Positions 37,901 through 46,903 of a stretch of 64,000 bases of DNA are shown here, one piece after another. A program made the translations under genes and the position numbers. The notes beneath the pieces were generated by a model, which saw only the letters and a program-made list of their open reading frames with translations, was not told where the DNA came from and made no database searches. Origin of the DNA: JAZKBN01 sp040388605 (GTDB taxonomy: Bacteria; Bacteroidota; Bacteroidia; Cytophagales; Flexibacteraceae); assembly GCA_040388605.1 (NCBI GenBank), contig JAZKBN010000016.1, forward strand, positions 122,772 through 186,771, read 5' to 3'. The first letter of the stretch is position 1. The number at the start of each line of letters is the position of its first letter.

Positions 37901-38358
37901 CCCTCAATAATTATATGCCCGCGAAGTTCGGCCATATATTCATCGTGCTCGGTAAGGGTTACTTTAAGGGCTTTATTTTCTTTTAAGCGCCATGCGGTTT
38001 CTTTAATTACCGCGAAGGCAAGCGGCAGCTGTTCAAGCAGTACCACCTCAAGCTGTTTGTTACGTTCAAGCTCCAGCTTGTCTATAGCTGCAAAAAGGCC
38101 TTCCTTGGCCGAAAGCTCGGCTTCGGGATTAGAGGCCTGTTCGCGGAGGCTGTCAAGCTCTGCATCAACGGCTGAAAGTCTGTCGGCTATGGTTTGGCGT
38201 ATCTGGTAAGACTTACCCCTCAAATCATCATCGCTCAGGCTGCGCAGCCCGGCATACTCAGCATTCACCAGCTCCACGTATGGCAGCAACTCTTTTACAT
38301 CCCTGTCAGATTTGGTTCCGAACAGTTTGGCTATGCCTTTTGAAATAAAATCTAACAT
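34972..38358 (-). CDS. secA: Preprotein translocase ATPase SecA
   Basis: A 1128-residue SecA with Walker A MATGEGKT (194-201), the MAGRGTDI motif of nucleotide-binding domain 2, the CGMTGTAETEAGEF segment, and an insertion between the two nucleotide-binding domains as usual in Bacteroidota. It drives Sec-dependent export at the cytoplasmic membrane. The C-terminus lacks the zinc-binding Cys-rich tail of E. coli SecA and ends in a basic/beta segment (VSVRYANGELRTGVKYK), which I recall from other Bacteroidota. A -7 box TAACTTTG lies upstream near 38430. Confidence 0.97.
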   Translation of the reverse strand: MLDFISKGIAKLFGTKSDRDVKELLPYVELVNAEYAGLRSLSDDDLRGKSYQIRQTIADRLSAVDAELDSLREQASNPEAELSAKEGLFAAIDKLELERNKQLEVVLLEQLPLAFAVIKETAWRLKENKALKVTLTEHDEYMAELRGHIIIEGNTAIWPNTWTAAGTDIVWDMVHYDVQIIGGVVLHQGKIAEMATGEGKTLVATFPAFLNALAGRGVHIVTVNDYLAKRDSEWMGPLFEFHGMIVDCIDKHEPNSEERRQAYLADITYGTNNEFGFDYLRDNMARSPEELVQRKLHFAMVDEVDSVLVDDARTPLIISGPMSMGDQQLFDVLKPRIYRLVEAQKSLVNRFLVDAKRKLADPNDKEGGVDLFRAHRGLPKNKPLIKFLSETGNKATLQKTENIYLADNSKLMPEADRPLLFTIDEKNNQIDLTEKGIDFITGEGEDPEFFILPDLSIVLSAIENNKNLSEEERLVQKDALINEYSEKTKRIHTVQQLLKAYTLFEKEVEYIIVDGKVKIVDEQTGRIMEGRRYSDGLHQAIEAKENVKIEDATQTYATVTLQNYFRMYHKLCGMTGTAETEAGEFWTIYKLDVVVIPTNRPAVRKDEQDKVYKTVREKFNAVVEEIQALTEAGRPVLVGTTSVEISELLSRMLKMRNIRHNVLNAKYHRQEAEIVAEAGKPSTVTIATNMAGRGTDIKLTPESRASGGLAIIGTERHESRRVDRQLRGRSGRQGDPGTSQFFVSLEDNLMRLFGSDRIIKLMDKMGLQEGEVIQHSMITSSIERAQKKVEENNFSIRKRLLEYDDVMNAQREVIYKRRRNALYGERTELDIMSMIYSASQSIANGTKPTGNYDDFKLQAMHWFGINVQSPTREEFSKQNAGDVSMKLYNEAIHAYRHREESMAENMMPVFTNLKNNAPAEIENIMVPFTDGRKHIQVLVNLEETLDSGAKNVVRTLEQNAVLTYIDSAWKEHLRDMDDLKQSVQNAVFEQKDPLLVYKFEALEMFRGFVGRVNEDVLTFLYKSGIPAEEQQQQQVLRPTQQQQLPREPQPKLQESKPSFYEEEEEQRVAELQDANRIARQQPYRAEHVVNRNDRVSVRYANGELRTGVKYKTVEDDLLNNRCVIVDIA

Positions 38359-38735
38359 TGCGTATGTTTAATAAAGTGAAAAGAGCGGCTTTTAACATTA
38401 AGCAGGTAATGGAACGGGACCGCCGTTTTGCAGCCCCAAAGTTAGGGCATTTTACCGAAACAGCGCCCCGCAAACCCCGCTAAAGAAGGCAATTGATGCC
38501 TTTACTTTTAACCTTACCGGCTAATTGTACCTTTAAAGCCGGTGTTTGCCTGCATTTTAGCCTTCAATAAATATGACTTTGCCAATATGCGCCGAATTCT
38601 GCCGTTATTTGAATGTAAATTGCAGCTGCTTTTGGGCAATAAGCATATTACCTGCCGGCCGAAGCTTTACTGCCTAATTGGCAGCAATTACTTTACCGTG
38701 AACGAAATCATGTGCCTTTTCTTACAAAGCTCCGC
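38359..38735. other. Divergent intergenic region between secA and the GWxTD gene
   Basis: About 375 bp containing the secA upstream region (TAACTTTG on the minus strand) and the upstream region of the GWxTD gene, with a TACCTTTA box near 38528 on the plus strand. An open frame in the plus direction (65 codons from 38542) has no recognisable product. Confidence 0.4.
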
Positions 38736-40046
38736 ATGAATTTACCTGAATTGCCTGTAATTGCCATTAAAACCGGGTACCTTTTGAAGTATAAGACTTT
38801 TTTTAATTCGCTGCCGGTAATACTGCCGGTAATTGCCCTGCTCTTTATGGCAGGTTGTAATACCTATATACCCCTCAGCAATTACGATTACGAAAATGCA
38901 GCCGATGATTCCTCCCCCCTGGGTTGCCGCGCCCTCGTGCGCCGAAGTAATGATTCTGTGCTTGTAACAGTTGAAGTAAACGCACGTAAGCTTCCGCCTG
39001 ATGCAAGCCCTGAGGTTTTCAGGAAAAGGTATGCTGTAACCTATACACTGGTAAGCAATTACAAAAGTAATAAGCCCTTTGCGGGAGATTCAGTCAGGGT
39101 AGGCGCCCTGCATGCTGCCGGGAACGGGAAATTCGTATTCAATATTGCCTTTATTCGGCCTACCTCCTTTACTTACGGTGTTATGGCCCTGCGCATTACA
39201 GAATTCGGCGCCGACAGGGTTTGCATGACAGATGTGCCGCTTGATTTCACCATTCCGGGTATGCAGCAGCGCTATTGCCTCACAAAAGGAGAATCTAAAT
39301 TCCCGTTGGTAAGGCCTTTTGTAAGAATTGGAGATACAATAACCGTCAGGGACTTCCACGAGGGGCCAAAGCCGCTCTTTATCAAATATTACGGCCTTGC
39401 TTTCAGCCCTGCACTGCCGGCTATGTTTACAAACCCCAGCCCGCCCCGCAACCTTAAGGTTATAGAAAGCTTCAGCCTCAGCACCGACTCAGAAACCATT
39501 TTTAACAACCCCGGCCTTTATTTTGCCCAGGAAGACAGCAATACCCGCGATGGTTTCGCCTTTATGGTAATGCCCGGCCGCTTCCCCCGCGTAACACGCC
39601 CCGATGAATTGGTATCGCCGCTCATATATATTACTAGCCGCGAAGAACGCAACAAGCTTACTGCCACCACCAAACCCAAAGAGGAGCTCGATAAGTTTTG
39701 GGTGGAAGTTGGCGGCAGCAGAGACCATGCCCGCCGGGTAATTCGTGAGTATTATGAGCACGTTGAAACAGCCAATAACCTTTTCACAAGCTTTAAGGAA
39801 GGCTGGAAAACCGACCGGGGAATGGTGTTCATCATCTTCGGCAAGCCTGAGCGCATTTCCAAAACCGACGACCGTGAAGAATGGTATTATGAGAAAAACG
39901 CCAATTTCGGCGAGCTGTATTTTACTTTCAGGCGCAAGCCCACAATTTTTTCTTACGATAATTTTGAGCTCGAACGCTTTGCAGAATACGACCGCGTATG
40001 GTACGGAACCGTAGAGCAATGGCGTAAAGGTGTGCTTAAGAAATAA
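38736..40046 (+). CDS. GWxTD-domain lipoprotein
   Basis: A protein of about 436 residues. A lipoprotein signal ends in LLFMAGC, so the mature protein should begin with a lipidated Cys. The C-terminal domain has the family hallmark EGWKTDRGMVFIIFGKPERI followed by EEWYYEKN and FELERFAEYDRVW. GWxTD domains occur in Bacteroidota and related phyla and their role is unknown. ATG at 38736 gives a compact signal peptide; GTG at 38712 would add eight residues. It is followed by ftsK after about 240 bp. Confidence 0.85.
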   Translation: MNLPELPVIAIKTGYLLKYKTFFNSLPVILPVIALLFMAGCNTYIPLSNYDYENAADDSSPLGCRALVRRSNDSVLVTVEVNARKLPPDASPEVFRKRYAVTYTLVSNYKSNKPFAGDSVRVGALHAAGNGKFVFNIAFIRPTSFTYGVMALRITEFGADRVCMTDVPLDFTIPGMQQRYCLTKGESKFPLVRPFVRIGDTITVRDFHEGPKPLFIKYYGLAFSPALPAMFTNPSPPRNLKVIESFSLSTDSETIFNNPGLYFAQEDSNTRDGFAFMVMPGRFPRVTRPDELVSPLIYITSREERNKLTATTKPKEELDKFWVEVGGSRDHARRVIREYYEHVETANNLFTSFKEGWKTDRGMVFIIFGKPERISKTDDREEWYYEKNANFGELYFTFRRKPTIFSYDNFELERFAEYDRVWYGTVEQWRKGVLKK

Positions 40047-40286
40047 TATACTAAGGGCCTGTTCCTGTTCCCGTAAGGCATAATTGCTTCATTGGCTTTT
40101 TTAAGGGAATTCAAGGCAAAAGCCATGCTGTGGCTTTCTTCAGCATACATGAAATGCCGCCTGGGCTGTCGTACCGATTATAAATTAAGCCCGGACCCTT
40201 TAGCTGAGGGCTTGAAAACCTGCCCGAAAGAGTCCATTTTTGCGTTACTTTGCAATGCCGAACCGGCCGGCACAGCGCACAACAAA

Positions 40287-42776
40287 ATGGCAGAAAACGT
40301 ACTGCGGAAAAAACCCGTAAAAGAAGAAAAGGAAGAAAAAAAGGCAGATTTCAGGCTCAATTGGAATGGCTCATTTATTAATGATCGCCGTTGGCAATTG
40401 GTTTTCGGCATTACTTTAATGTTCCTGTCGTTTTACCTGTTTACTGCTTTCCTGAGCCATTATTTTACCCGCGAAGCAGACCAGGACCTTGTAGAGAACT
40501 TTTTCGGCGGGCCACTGCGTGAAACCGGGCGCGAAACAGAAAACTGGGCCGGCCTTACAGCCGCCGTACTTTCCGAGTTCTTTGTATTTAAGCTTTTCGG
40601 GCTGAGCGCGTTTTTTATACCACCCATATTATTCCTGCTGGGAGCAAAAATCCTGGTGCGAAAGGAGCTTATACCCATGCAAAGGCTGGTTTATTTCTCC
40701 GTTTTGGCAGGCCTGTGGTTCAGCACTTTCCTGGGTTATTTCATTTATCTATTCGATTTGGTTGGGCCGCTCGGCTCTGTTTGCGGGGGCATTGGTCTTG
40801 AGCTGGCCACTTTCCTCAGCGAAATGACAGGCTGGGGCACCTTCCTGGTTCTTGTACTTTACTTTGTGCTCTTCCTTGTATTCTTTTTCGATATGCAGGA
40901 TTTCTTCTACAACCTCTTCAGCCCGGCTATACCTGCCGCCTTAAAGGCCGATGCCGCTGCCGCAGTTGTATCTGCTTCAGAGTCAGATGATACCGACGAA
41001 GGATTTGAAGAAATAATTCCTGACTCCCCTATATCCAATAAAAACAAAACCAAGGGCCCTGTTCCTTTCAGCTTTACTGCCCCCTCTGCACAGGAAGTGC
41101 AGCAGGAAATTCCCTTTGTTGCCCCCCAGCAGGTTTCCAAAGGTCCTGATTTGGTTATTGAACCCACCATTGTTCCTGTTGGGCCACCCATAAATATACC
41201 GGCTCCCACGGCGCCCGTATTTGACATTACCGCACCGCCAGAGGAAAAGACTGCCTCAAAAACCGAGAATTACGACCCTACGCTGGACCTTGGCCGTTAT
41301 GTATATCCTACACTTGATCTTATGGAGGATCATGGCCCGGTCCAGGTTCAGATTAACACGGAAGAATTGCAGGGAAATAAAGATAAAATTGTTGAAACCC
41401 TGTCGCATTACGGCATTGGCATTGCCAGCATTAAGGCAACAGTAGGGCCTACGGTTACGCTATATGAAATTGTACCTGATGCCGGTATTCGTATTGCCAA
41501 AATCAAGAACCTCGAAGATGATATTGCCCTAAGCCTTGCCGCACTTGGCATACGTATAATTGCGCCTATTCCGGGCAAGGGTACCATTGGTATAGAAGTT
41601 CCTAATAAAAACCGGGAAATGGTAGGCATGCGCTCAGTGCTTGCTACCGAAAAATTCATGAAAAGTACCATGGATTTACCGGTTGTATTGGGCAAAACCA
41701 TCAGTAACGAGGTTTTCGTGGTCGATTTGGCTAAAATGCCGCACTTACTTATGGCAGGGGCAACCGGGCAGGGTAAATCAGTTGGCCTGAACGTATTGCT
41801 TACATCGCTTATATACCGAAAGCACCCCAGCCAGCTTAAGTTTGTGCTTGTAGATCCTAAAAAGGTGGAGCTTTCGGTGTACAGCACCATAGAGCGACAC
41901 TTCCTCGCCAAGCTTCCCAATACCGATGAAGCCATTATTACCGATACCAAGAAAGTAATTCATACCCTGAATTCGCTTTGCATAGAGATGGATATCAGGT
42001 ACGATTTATTGAAAGAAGCCGGCTGCCGCAACCTGAAAGAGTATAACCTCAAATTCGTGGAGCGACGCCTAAACCCTGAAAACGGCCACAGGTTCCTGCC
42101 CTATATAGTGCTCGTAATAGACGAGCTCGCCGACCTTATGATGACCGCCGGCAAAGAGGTTGAAACCCCCATTGCGCGCCTTGCGCAGCTTGCCCGTGCC
42201 ATTGGCATTCACCTGGTGGTTGCCACGCAAAGGCCCTCTGTAAACGTAATTACGGGTATAATTAAGGCTAACTTCCCTGCCCGCCTATCTTTCCGGGTAA
42301 CCAGTAAGGTAGACAGCCGCACCATTCTTGATACCGGCGGCGCCGAGCAGCTTGTAGGCCAGGGCGATATGCTCCTCAGCATGGGTTCTGAAATTATACG
42401 CCTGCAATGTGCCTTTGTTGATACCCCCGATGTGGAACGCATCTGTAACTTCGTAGGCAACCAGCGCGGTTACGATACAGCCTACAACCTCCCTGAATTC
42501 GAAGGTGAAGATGGCGGTGGCAATGGCAAAGAACCAAGCGCCGGCGAGCTCGACAGCATGTTTGCACAAGCAGCCGAAGTAATAGTAACCCACCAAATGG
42601 GCAGCACCACCCTGCTGCAACGCAAGCTAAAGCTGGGTTTTGGTCGCGCAGCACGCATAGTTGACCAAATGGAAAGCCTGGGCATAGTTGGCCCGGCATC
42701 GGGCACCAAAACCCGGCCCGTACTCATGGATATGGAATCTTTAGAGCTGAAGCTCAGGGAGATAGGCCTTAAATAA
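40287..42776 (+). CDS. ftsK: DNA translocase FtsK/SpoIIIE
   Basis: A protein of 829 residues. Four N-terminal membrane helices (about 33-200) are followed by a Pro/Asp-rich linker and the motor domain with Walker A GATGQGKS (~491-498) and Walker B VLVIDELADL (~607-616). The C-terminal gamma winged helix begins near residue 757 (FAQAAEVIVTHQMGSTTLLQ). It pumps chromosome DNA through the division septum. The frame is open back to a TTG at 40092, but the ATG at 40287 (MAENVLRKK) matches the family. Confidence 0.95.
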   Translation: MAENVLRKKPVKEEKEEKKADFRLNWNGSFINDRRWQLVFGITLMFLSFYLFTAFLSHYFTREADQDLVENFFGGPLRETGRETENWAGLTAAVLSEFFVFKLFGLSAFFIPPILFLLGAKILVRKELIPMQRLVYFSVLAGLWFSTFLGYFIYLFDLVGPLGSVCGGIGLELATFLSEMTGWGTFLVLVLYFVLFLVFFFDMQDFFYNLFSPAIPAALKADAAAAVVSASESDDTDEGFEEIIPDSPISNKNKTKGPVPFSFTAPSAQEVQQEIPFVAPQQVSKGPDLVIEPTIVPVGPPINIPAPTAPVFDITAPPEEKTASKTENYDPTLDLGRYVYPTLDLMEDHGPVQVQINTEELQGNKDKIVETLSHYGIGIASIKATVGPTVTLYEIVPDAGIRIAKIKNLEDDIALSLAALGIRIIAPIPGKGTIGIEVPNKNREMVGMRSVLATEKFMKSTMDLPVVLGKTISNEVFVVDLAKMPHLLMAGATGQGKSVGLNVLLTSLIYRKHPSQLKFVLVDPKKVELSVYSTIERHFLAKLPNTDEAIITDTKKVIHTLNSLCIEMDIRYDLLKEAGCRNLKEYNLKFVERRLNPENGHRFLPYIVLVIDELADLMMTAGKEVETPIARLAQLARAIGIHLVVATQRPSVNVITGIIKANFPARLSFRVTSKVDSRTILDTGGAEQLVGQGDMLLSMGSEIIRLQCAFVDTPDVERICNFVGNQRGYDTAYNLPEFEGEDGGGNGKEPSAGELDSMFAQAAEVIVTHQMGSTTLLQRKLKLGFGRAARIVDQMESLGIVGPASGTKTRPVLMDMESLELKLREIGLK

Positions 42777-42873
42777 TAAAGACCCTTACCTGTATTTTAA
42801 GTCAAACAGCACAAATACCTATAAATCAAACGATTAACATCAATATATTCTATAATCCCCTGCCCCGGCAAAT

Positions 42874-43383
42874 ATGAAAAACCTTTTTGGAGAATGGGGA
42901 TTGCTGATTGTAAGCGGCATTGCCATGGGCCTGGTTTCAGGCATTGCGGCTGTTCTGCTTGTAATTAAGTTCAATATGCAGCCGCGCGATGCCATAAGGC
43001 TTTCGGTATTTTTAGCGCTTGTGGTTATGATACCGTTTTTTATGCGCCTGATGCGTAGCCAAAAGCTGTCGGAGCTTGAACTGAGAGATGGTGAAACGGT
43101 AATCAGGCATGGCGCCGCAACCATGCTTGGCCAATGGCCCGGTAAATACGGCTGGCTTTACCTGACCAATAAACGCCTGTATTTCCATGCCGGCCTGCTT
43201 AACTTTCACCGCAAGGCCACTGAAATTCCCTTACCTGAAATTCAAAAAGTCAGCTTCGGTGAAATGAATTTTCTAATGAACCGCAGCTTCCGTATTGAAA
43301 CCGAAGCCGGGGAAAGCTATCGTTTTTCATCTGCCGCCCGCATGCGCTGGCCCGATGCCATAAAAGCTGCTTTAGCTGCATAA
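42874..43383 (+). CDS. Membrane protein with GRAM/PH-like domain
   Basis: A 169-residue protein with two N-terminal membrane helices (about 8-32 and 46-60) and a cytoplasmic beta domain (LELRDGETVIRHGAATML, GWLYLTNKRLYFHAG, IQKVSFGEMN). The TNKRLYF turn is the GRAM/bacterial PH signature. Such domains may bind lipids or proteins at the membrane; function unknown. It follows ftsK after 97 bp. Confidence 0.7.
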   Translation: MKNLFGEWGLLIVSGIAMGLVSGIAAVLLVIKFNMQPRDAIRLSVFLALVVMIPFFMRLMRSQKLSELELRDGETVIRHGAATMLGQWPGKYGWLYLTNKRLYFHAGLLNFHRKATEIPLPEIQKVSFGEMNFLMNRSFRIETEAGESYRFSSAARMRWPDAIKAALAA

Positions 43384-43412
43384 TTTTTTATATGCCCAAA
43401 ATACCTGTAGTT

Positions 43413-44162
43413 CTATTTCTTTCCCTTCAGGGTCAGCTTAACCTCCTTGCCTCTTAATTCTCGCAAGGCATCGGAAGCAATCCAGCGCGCGGCTTTACTG
43501 CCCTGCTTTTGAATTTCCTCTCCGCATTCTATGGCAGCATGCAGCAAGGTTTCATTGCGCTTGCCAATCTGGCGAAGCGCCCAGTTAACTGCTTTCTTTA
43601 CAAGGTTACGCTCATCGTGGGCCTCGCGGGCAATTATTGGCAGGAAATCAAGGAAAACCGGGTCAGGCGCACTTTTATCATGCACGGCCAGGCGGGCCAT
43701 TAAAGAGAATGCGGCGCGTTTAACCACTTCCTCAGGCCTTAGGCTCCATTCATTTGCTTTTTGAACGGCATTACCGCTGCCGGTCCAAATATCGCCGCAG
43801 AGGCCGTCGCAATCGGCCCAGTTTTCAAGGAGGAGTACCCATTCGTCCATTTCTTCGGGTGTAACTTTCGAAGAGTCGCCTATAAAGCCGGCTAATATCC
43901 TGCCCTCGTGGCTGCCGGAATGTATAAGCAGTTTTGCAAGCCCATGGTTTTTCCTGAAAGGCTTAGCCATTGCCCGCAAATCAGGTATGCTGATTCCATA
44001 AGCCTTGCTGCAGCTTATACCAAAGCGAGCCATGCCGGCAATATTTGCTTCATTGGTATTGGCCTCCAATTCTTCAATCAGCATTTTGTAAACCTGCTCA
44101 TTGCCCTCAAAATCAGGTGAAGATTTAGAGTTTCCTGAAGATATGCCTGTTTTGGTTTTCAT
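43413..44162 (-). CDS. AlkD-like DNA alkylation repair protein
   Basis: A protein of about 249 residues made of HEAT-like repeats: GISIPDLRAMAKPFRKNHGL, WADCDGLCGDI and NLVKKAVNWALRQIGKRN match the DNA alkylation repair (AlkD) family. Members excise bulky or positively charged alkylated bases without base flipping. The ATG at 44162 is chosen; the frame continues to 44201. Confidence 0.88.
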   Translation of the reverse strand: MKTKTGISSGNSKSSPDFEGNEQVYKMLIEELEANTNEANIAGMARFGISCSKAYGISIPDLRAMAKPFRKNHGLAKLLIHSGSHEGRILAGFIGDSSKVTPEEMDEWVLLLENWADCDGLCGDIWTGSGNAVQKANEWSLRPEEVVKRAAFSLMARLAVHDKSAPDPVFLDFLPIIAREAHDERNLVKKAVNWALRQIGKRNETLLHAAIECGEEIQKQGSKAARWIASDALRELRGKEVKLTLKGKK

Positions 44163-44209
44163 AATATTGCTTAATGAATTGCGGTTTACCGGATATACCA
44201 AAGGGGAAC

Positions 44210-45229
44210 CTAAGCCATCAGCAGGTTACAGCCCCTGATATCTGAATTATCCAGCCTTCCGAGTATCTTAAATTGCCCCGGACCTGTTCTTTCGCCCAAA
44301 TCTGCCGTTTGAATAAATGCGCAGCTGTCGGTATTAGCAAGGTCAATCACATTAACGGCTCCCCGGGTACGTTCCCTGGCTATATCGAAAGGGTCAGCGG
44401 GGTCACGGAGCAATATGCGCATGCAATCATTTTCATAAAAAATGCCCTCCCCCGGAGAATATGCCTGCGATAGTAATTCAGTCATGCCGTATTCACTGTG
44501 AATGCTTTTTACTTTAAAGGCATCGCAAAGAATTTGGTGTACCTCTTCACGGGGCATTTCACGCATTCGGCCTTTCATGCCGCCGGTTTCCATTATTACA
44601 GCACCGCTAAAGTCGGCCGGCATTTGCTCTGCCATTTGCAGCAACGCGAATGTTACACCAATGAGGAGTATTTTTTTACCGTCTTGTTTGGCCTTTGCCA
44701 TTCCAAGCTGCATGGCCTCAAAATTATCTTTAAAAAAACCACCCCCATCATAACCCGACACCCTGATAAATGAATGCACCATGTGAATTAAAGAAGATCC
44801 GCTCCTGTCGAGGTAAGAAGGCAGCAGCCCGAAAACGGCATAATCTTCAATGCTTCCGTAGTGGTTCCTGAATATATTCAGGGCATTAATATCATAGAAT
44901 TCAGGGTCCGGAACGTAGTGCCTTGATGTTACCTGCCCGGTTGTTCCGCTGCTTGTAAATAATACTGATTGGCCGGCATCGGCATCCTGCCTGAGTACTG
45001 TTTCTGTTTTAAAGAGCTCAACAGGTAAAAACGGGATTTGGTAAATGCTGCTCACCTGCTCAGGGTCTTTACCGAGATACGACAGCCATTTGGCATAAGG
45101 CGGTACAATACGGGCCTGTATCCTGAAAAGCTCCAGGGTCATATCGTTATAATCAAAACCGTCGTGACGTTGGGCTTTCATCATAATTTTTACGTAGCCC
45201 AGGTATTCCCTGTCCCTGTCGGTCATCAT
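44210..45229 (-). CDS. LuxE/PaaK-like acyl-activating enzyme
   Basis: A 339-residue protein of the acyl-protein synthetase/LuxE family, in the ANL adenylating superfamily. The phosphate-binding segment is LFTSSGTTGQVTSRHY, and SEYGMTELLSQAYSPGE lies near the expected AMP site. LuxE activates fatty acids and transfers the acyl group to a Cys; whether this one does so is unknown. It lies 18 bp downstream of a hotdog thioesterase gene on the same strand, so acyl-group processing is likely (inference). Confidence 0.8.
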   Translation of the reverse strand: MMTDRDREYLGYVKIMMKAQRHDGFDYNDMTLELFRIQARIVPPYAKWLSYLGKDPEQVSSIYQIPFLPVELFKTETVLRQDADAGQSVLFTSSGTTGQVTSRHYVPDPEFYDINALNIFRNHYGSIEDYAVFGLLPSYLDRSGSSLIHMVHSFIRVSGYDGGGFFKDNFEAMQLGMAKAKQDGKKILLIGVTFALLQMAEQMPADFSGAVIMETGGMKGRMREMPREEVHQILCDAFKVKSIHSEYGMTELLSQAYSPGEGIFYENDCMRILLRDPADPFDIARERTRGAVNVIDLANTDSCAFIQTADLGERTGPGQFKILGRLDNSDIRGCNLLMA

Positions 45230-45247
45230 AATTTTGCTCCTTTCCCC

Positions 45248-45712
45248 TTATTCTCCCTGCAGTCCGAATTTTTCCATTTCAGGCGTAAAGGCCTTAGTGC
45301 GAGCTAATACAGCCATTGTAATCCTGCTGATGCATACCAGGCTGCCTTTTTCATTCGTAATCCTGATTTCCCATACCTGTGTTGTTCCGCCAATATGTAC
45401 AGGTGTGGTTTTACCATAAACATAACCTGAGGTAGCACTGCGAATGTGGTTGGCATTAATATCGAGCCCAACACAAAAATGGGTTTTAATGTTAACGCAG
45501 CAATTGGCTGCCACGCTTCCCAAAGTTTCGGCCAGTACTACGCTGGCCCCGCCGTGCAGCAGGCCCATGGGCTGCTTGGTGCGTTCGTCAACCGGCATTT
45601 TGGCACATAAATAGTCGGTACCAACTTCAGTAAACTCAATACCGAGGTGGTGGCCCATATTGCCTATGCCCATTTTATTCAGGCTTTCAAGGGTAGTTTC
45701 AGGAGAAATCAT
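45248..45712 (-). CDS. PaaI-type hotdog thioesterase
   Basis: A 154-residue hotdog-fold protein with the conserved PMGLLHGGASVVLAETLGSV (66-85) and the preceding MPVDERTKQ. Related enzymes hydrolyse aryl-CoA or 1,4-dihydroxy-2-naphthoyl-CoA, the latter a menaquinone precursor. The paired LuxE-like gene suggests an acyl-CoA substrate, but neither pathway can be proven here. Confidence 0.88.
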   Translation of the reverse strand: MISPETTLESLNKMGIGNMGHHLGIEFTEVGTDYLCAKMPVDERTKQPMGLLHGGASVVLAETLGSVAANCCVNIKTHFCVGLDINANHIRSATSGYVYGKTTPVHIGGTTQVWEIRITNEKGSLVCISRITMAVLARTKAFTPEMEKFGLQGE

Positions 45713-45805
45713 GCTGTTTTTCGTATTCAGGCCCCAAAGGTAAAACTATGCCTGCAAATTCAGCTAACAGTTAAATCGATTGCAGCGAATAGAATCCTTA
45801 AAGAA

Positions 45806-46903
45806 TCAGGAATCAGGCAGGAGTTTTTTATAAAGCTTCATCTGAAGCTCGGCAATGCGCTCAGTTGTGTAACCGGCTTGTATGAAAGCCCGGTTGGCGG
45901 CTGCCAATCTTAACCTTTCGGCCTTGGGCATAGTAAATGCCTTTTCCAATGAAGCTTTAATTTGAGCCCTGTCCTGGGGCGTATCAATTACAAGGCCTGC
46001 ATCAAAAGCCTCGGGAAAATTGCATCCCCGGCTAATCAGCGGCACCTGCCCGTACAGCATGGCCTCCACAACGCTTGTCGGGAAGCCTTCGCTTAAGGAT
46101 GGCAGGAGGTAAAAATGTGCCTCTTTTAAAAGCTTTTCTTTTTCAGGGCCGTAAACCGGTCCGGTGTATTCTATATTAATCCCCGGGTTCTTTTGCAGAA
46201 TTGCCTGTAAGGCTGCAAGCTCGCCATCATCGGGGCCGGCAATGAGCAGTTTGGCATCGGGGTTGTTTTTCAGACCGGATTCAAGCCATGCCTCTGCCAT
46301 GGGAATAACCCCTTTTTTATGGTGCAATCGGGCCATAAATAAAAAGGTGAGGGGTTTTTCCGGTCTTTGTGCAGGGTCGAATTCAATATTATCAGTACCG
46401 TTTGGGATTAAAACTGTTCCCTGAAATGTTTTGCTCAGGTTAAAAGCTTCCGGACCGCCCACTGCGCGCACATAATCAGCATCAGATGCTTTAGGGCGTT
46501 CAATAAGATTATAATAAATGAACTTCTTCAGCCATTTCTGCTTCATGCTCCAGGGCTCTAACATGCCGTGGGGTACATAAATCCAATGAAATCCCATTTC
46601 TTCGAATTTATGTGCCAGCCTTGTGGGCCATTGCCAGGCGCCATGGCTTACGATAATGTCATGTTTTGGGTTCAGGCTGTACATTTCAATTATATCTGCA
46701 GCCTTTGCATTGGCAGTATGTACCAGGGAAACCGGGGTTACGCCTTCAAGCACAGGCAGGTTTGCCGGGGCATTTGAAGCCGGAAACCAAATATGCGATT
46801 CTATACCGTACAGCTTAAAAAGTGCAGGGGCAGTGGCAACAGCAGCATTCCATATCCCGAAGTTTACACGCTCAAGATTATCAACCAGGTTTATTATTCG
46901 CAT
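45806..46903 (-). CDS. Family 4 glycosyltransferase
   Basis: A 365-residue GT-B glycosyltransferase with the C-terminal nucleotide-sugar site (PLTFLFMARLHHKKGVIPMA, LLPSLSEGFPTSVVEAMLYG). The Glu in SEGFP is the typical EX7E motif. It probably builds surface polysaccharide or lipid-linked glycan in the cytosol; sugar unknown. Its ATG directly abuts the stop codon of the upstream DUF2520 gene. Confidence 0.9.
   Translation of the reverse strand: MRIINLVDNLERVNFGIWNAAVATAPALFKLYGIESHIWFPASNAPANLPVLEGVTPVSLVHTANAKAADIIEMYSLNPKHDIIVSHGAWQWPTRLAHKFEEMGFHWIYVPHGMLEPWSMKQKWLKKFIYYNLIERPKASDADYVRAVGGPEAFNLSKTFQGTVLIPNGTDNIEFDPAQRPEKPLTFLFMARLHHKKGVIPMAEAWLESGLKNNPDAKLLIAGPDDGELAALQAILQKNPGINIEYTGPVYGPEKEKLLKEAHFYLLPSLSEGFPTSVVEAMLYGQVPLISRGCNFPEAFDAGLVIDTPQDRAQIKASLEKAFTMPKAERLRLAAANRAFIQAGYTTERIAELQMKLYKKLLPDS

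Noticed and set aside
40092..40286. TTG start extending ftsK by 65 codons
   Set aside because: The added residues are unlike FtsK N-termini, and the ATG at 40287 begins the conserved charged segment before the first membrane helix.
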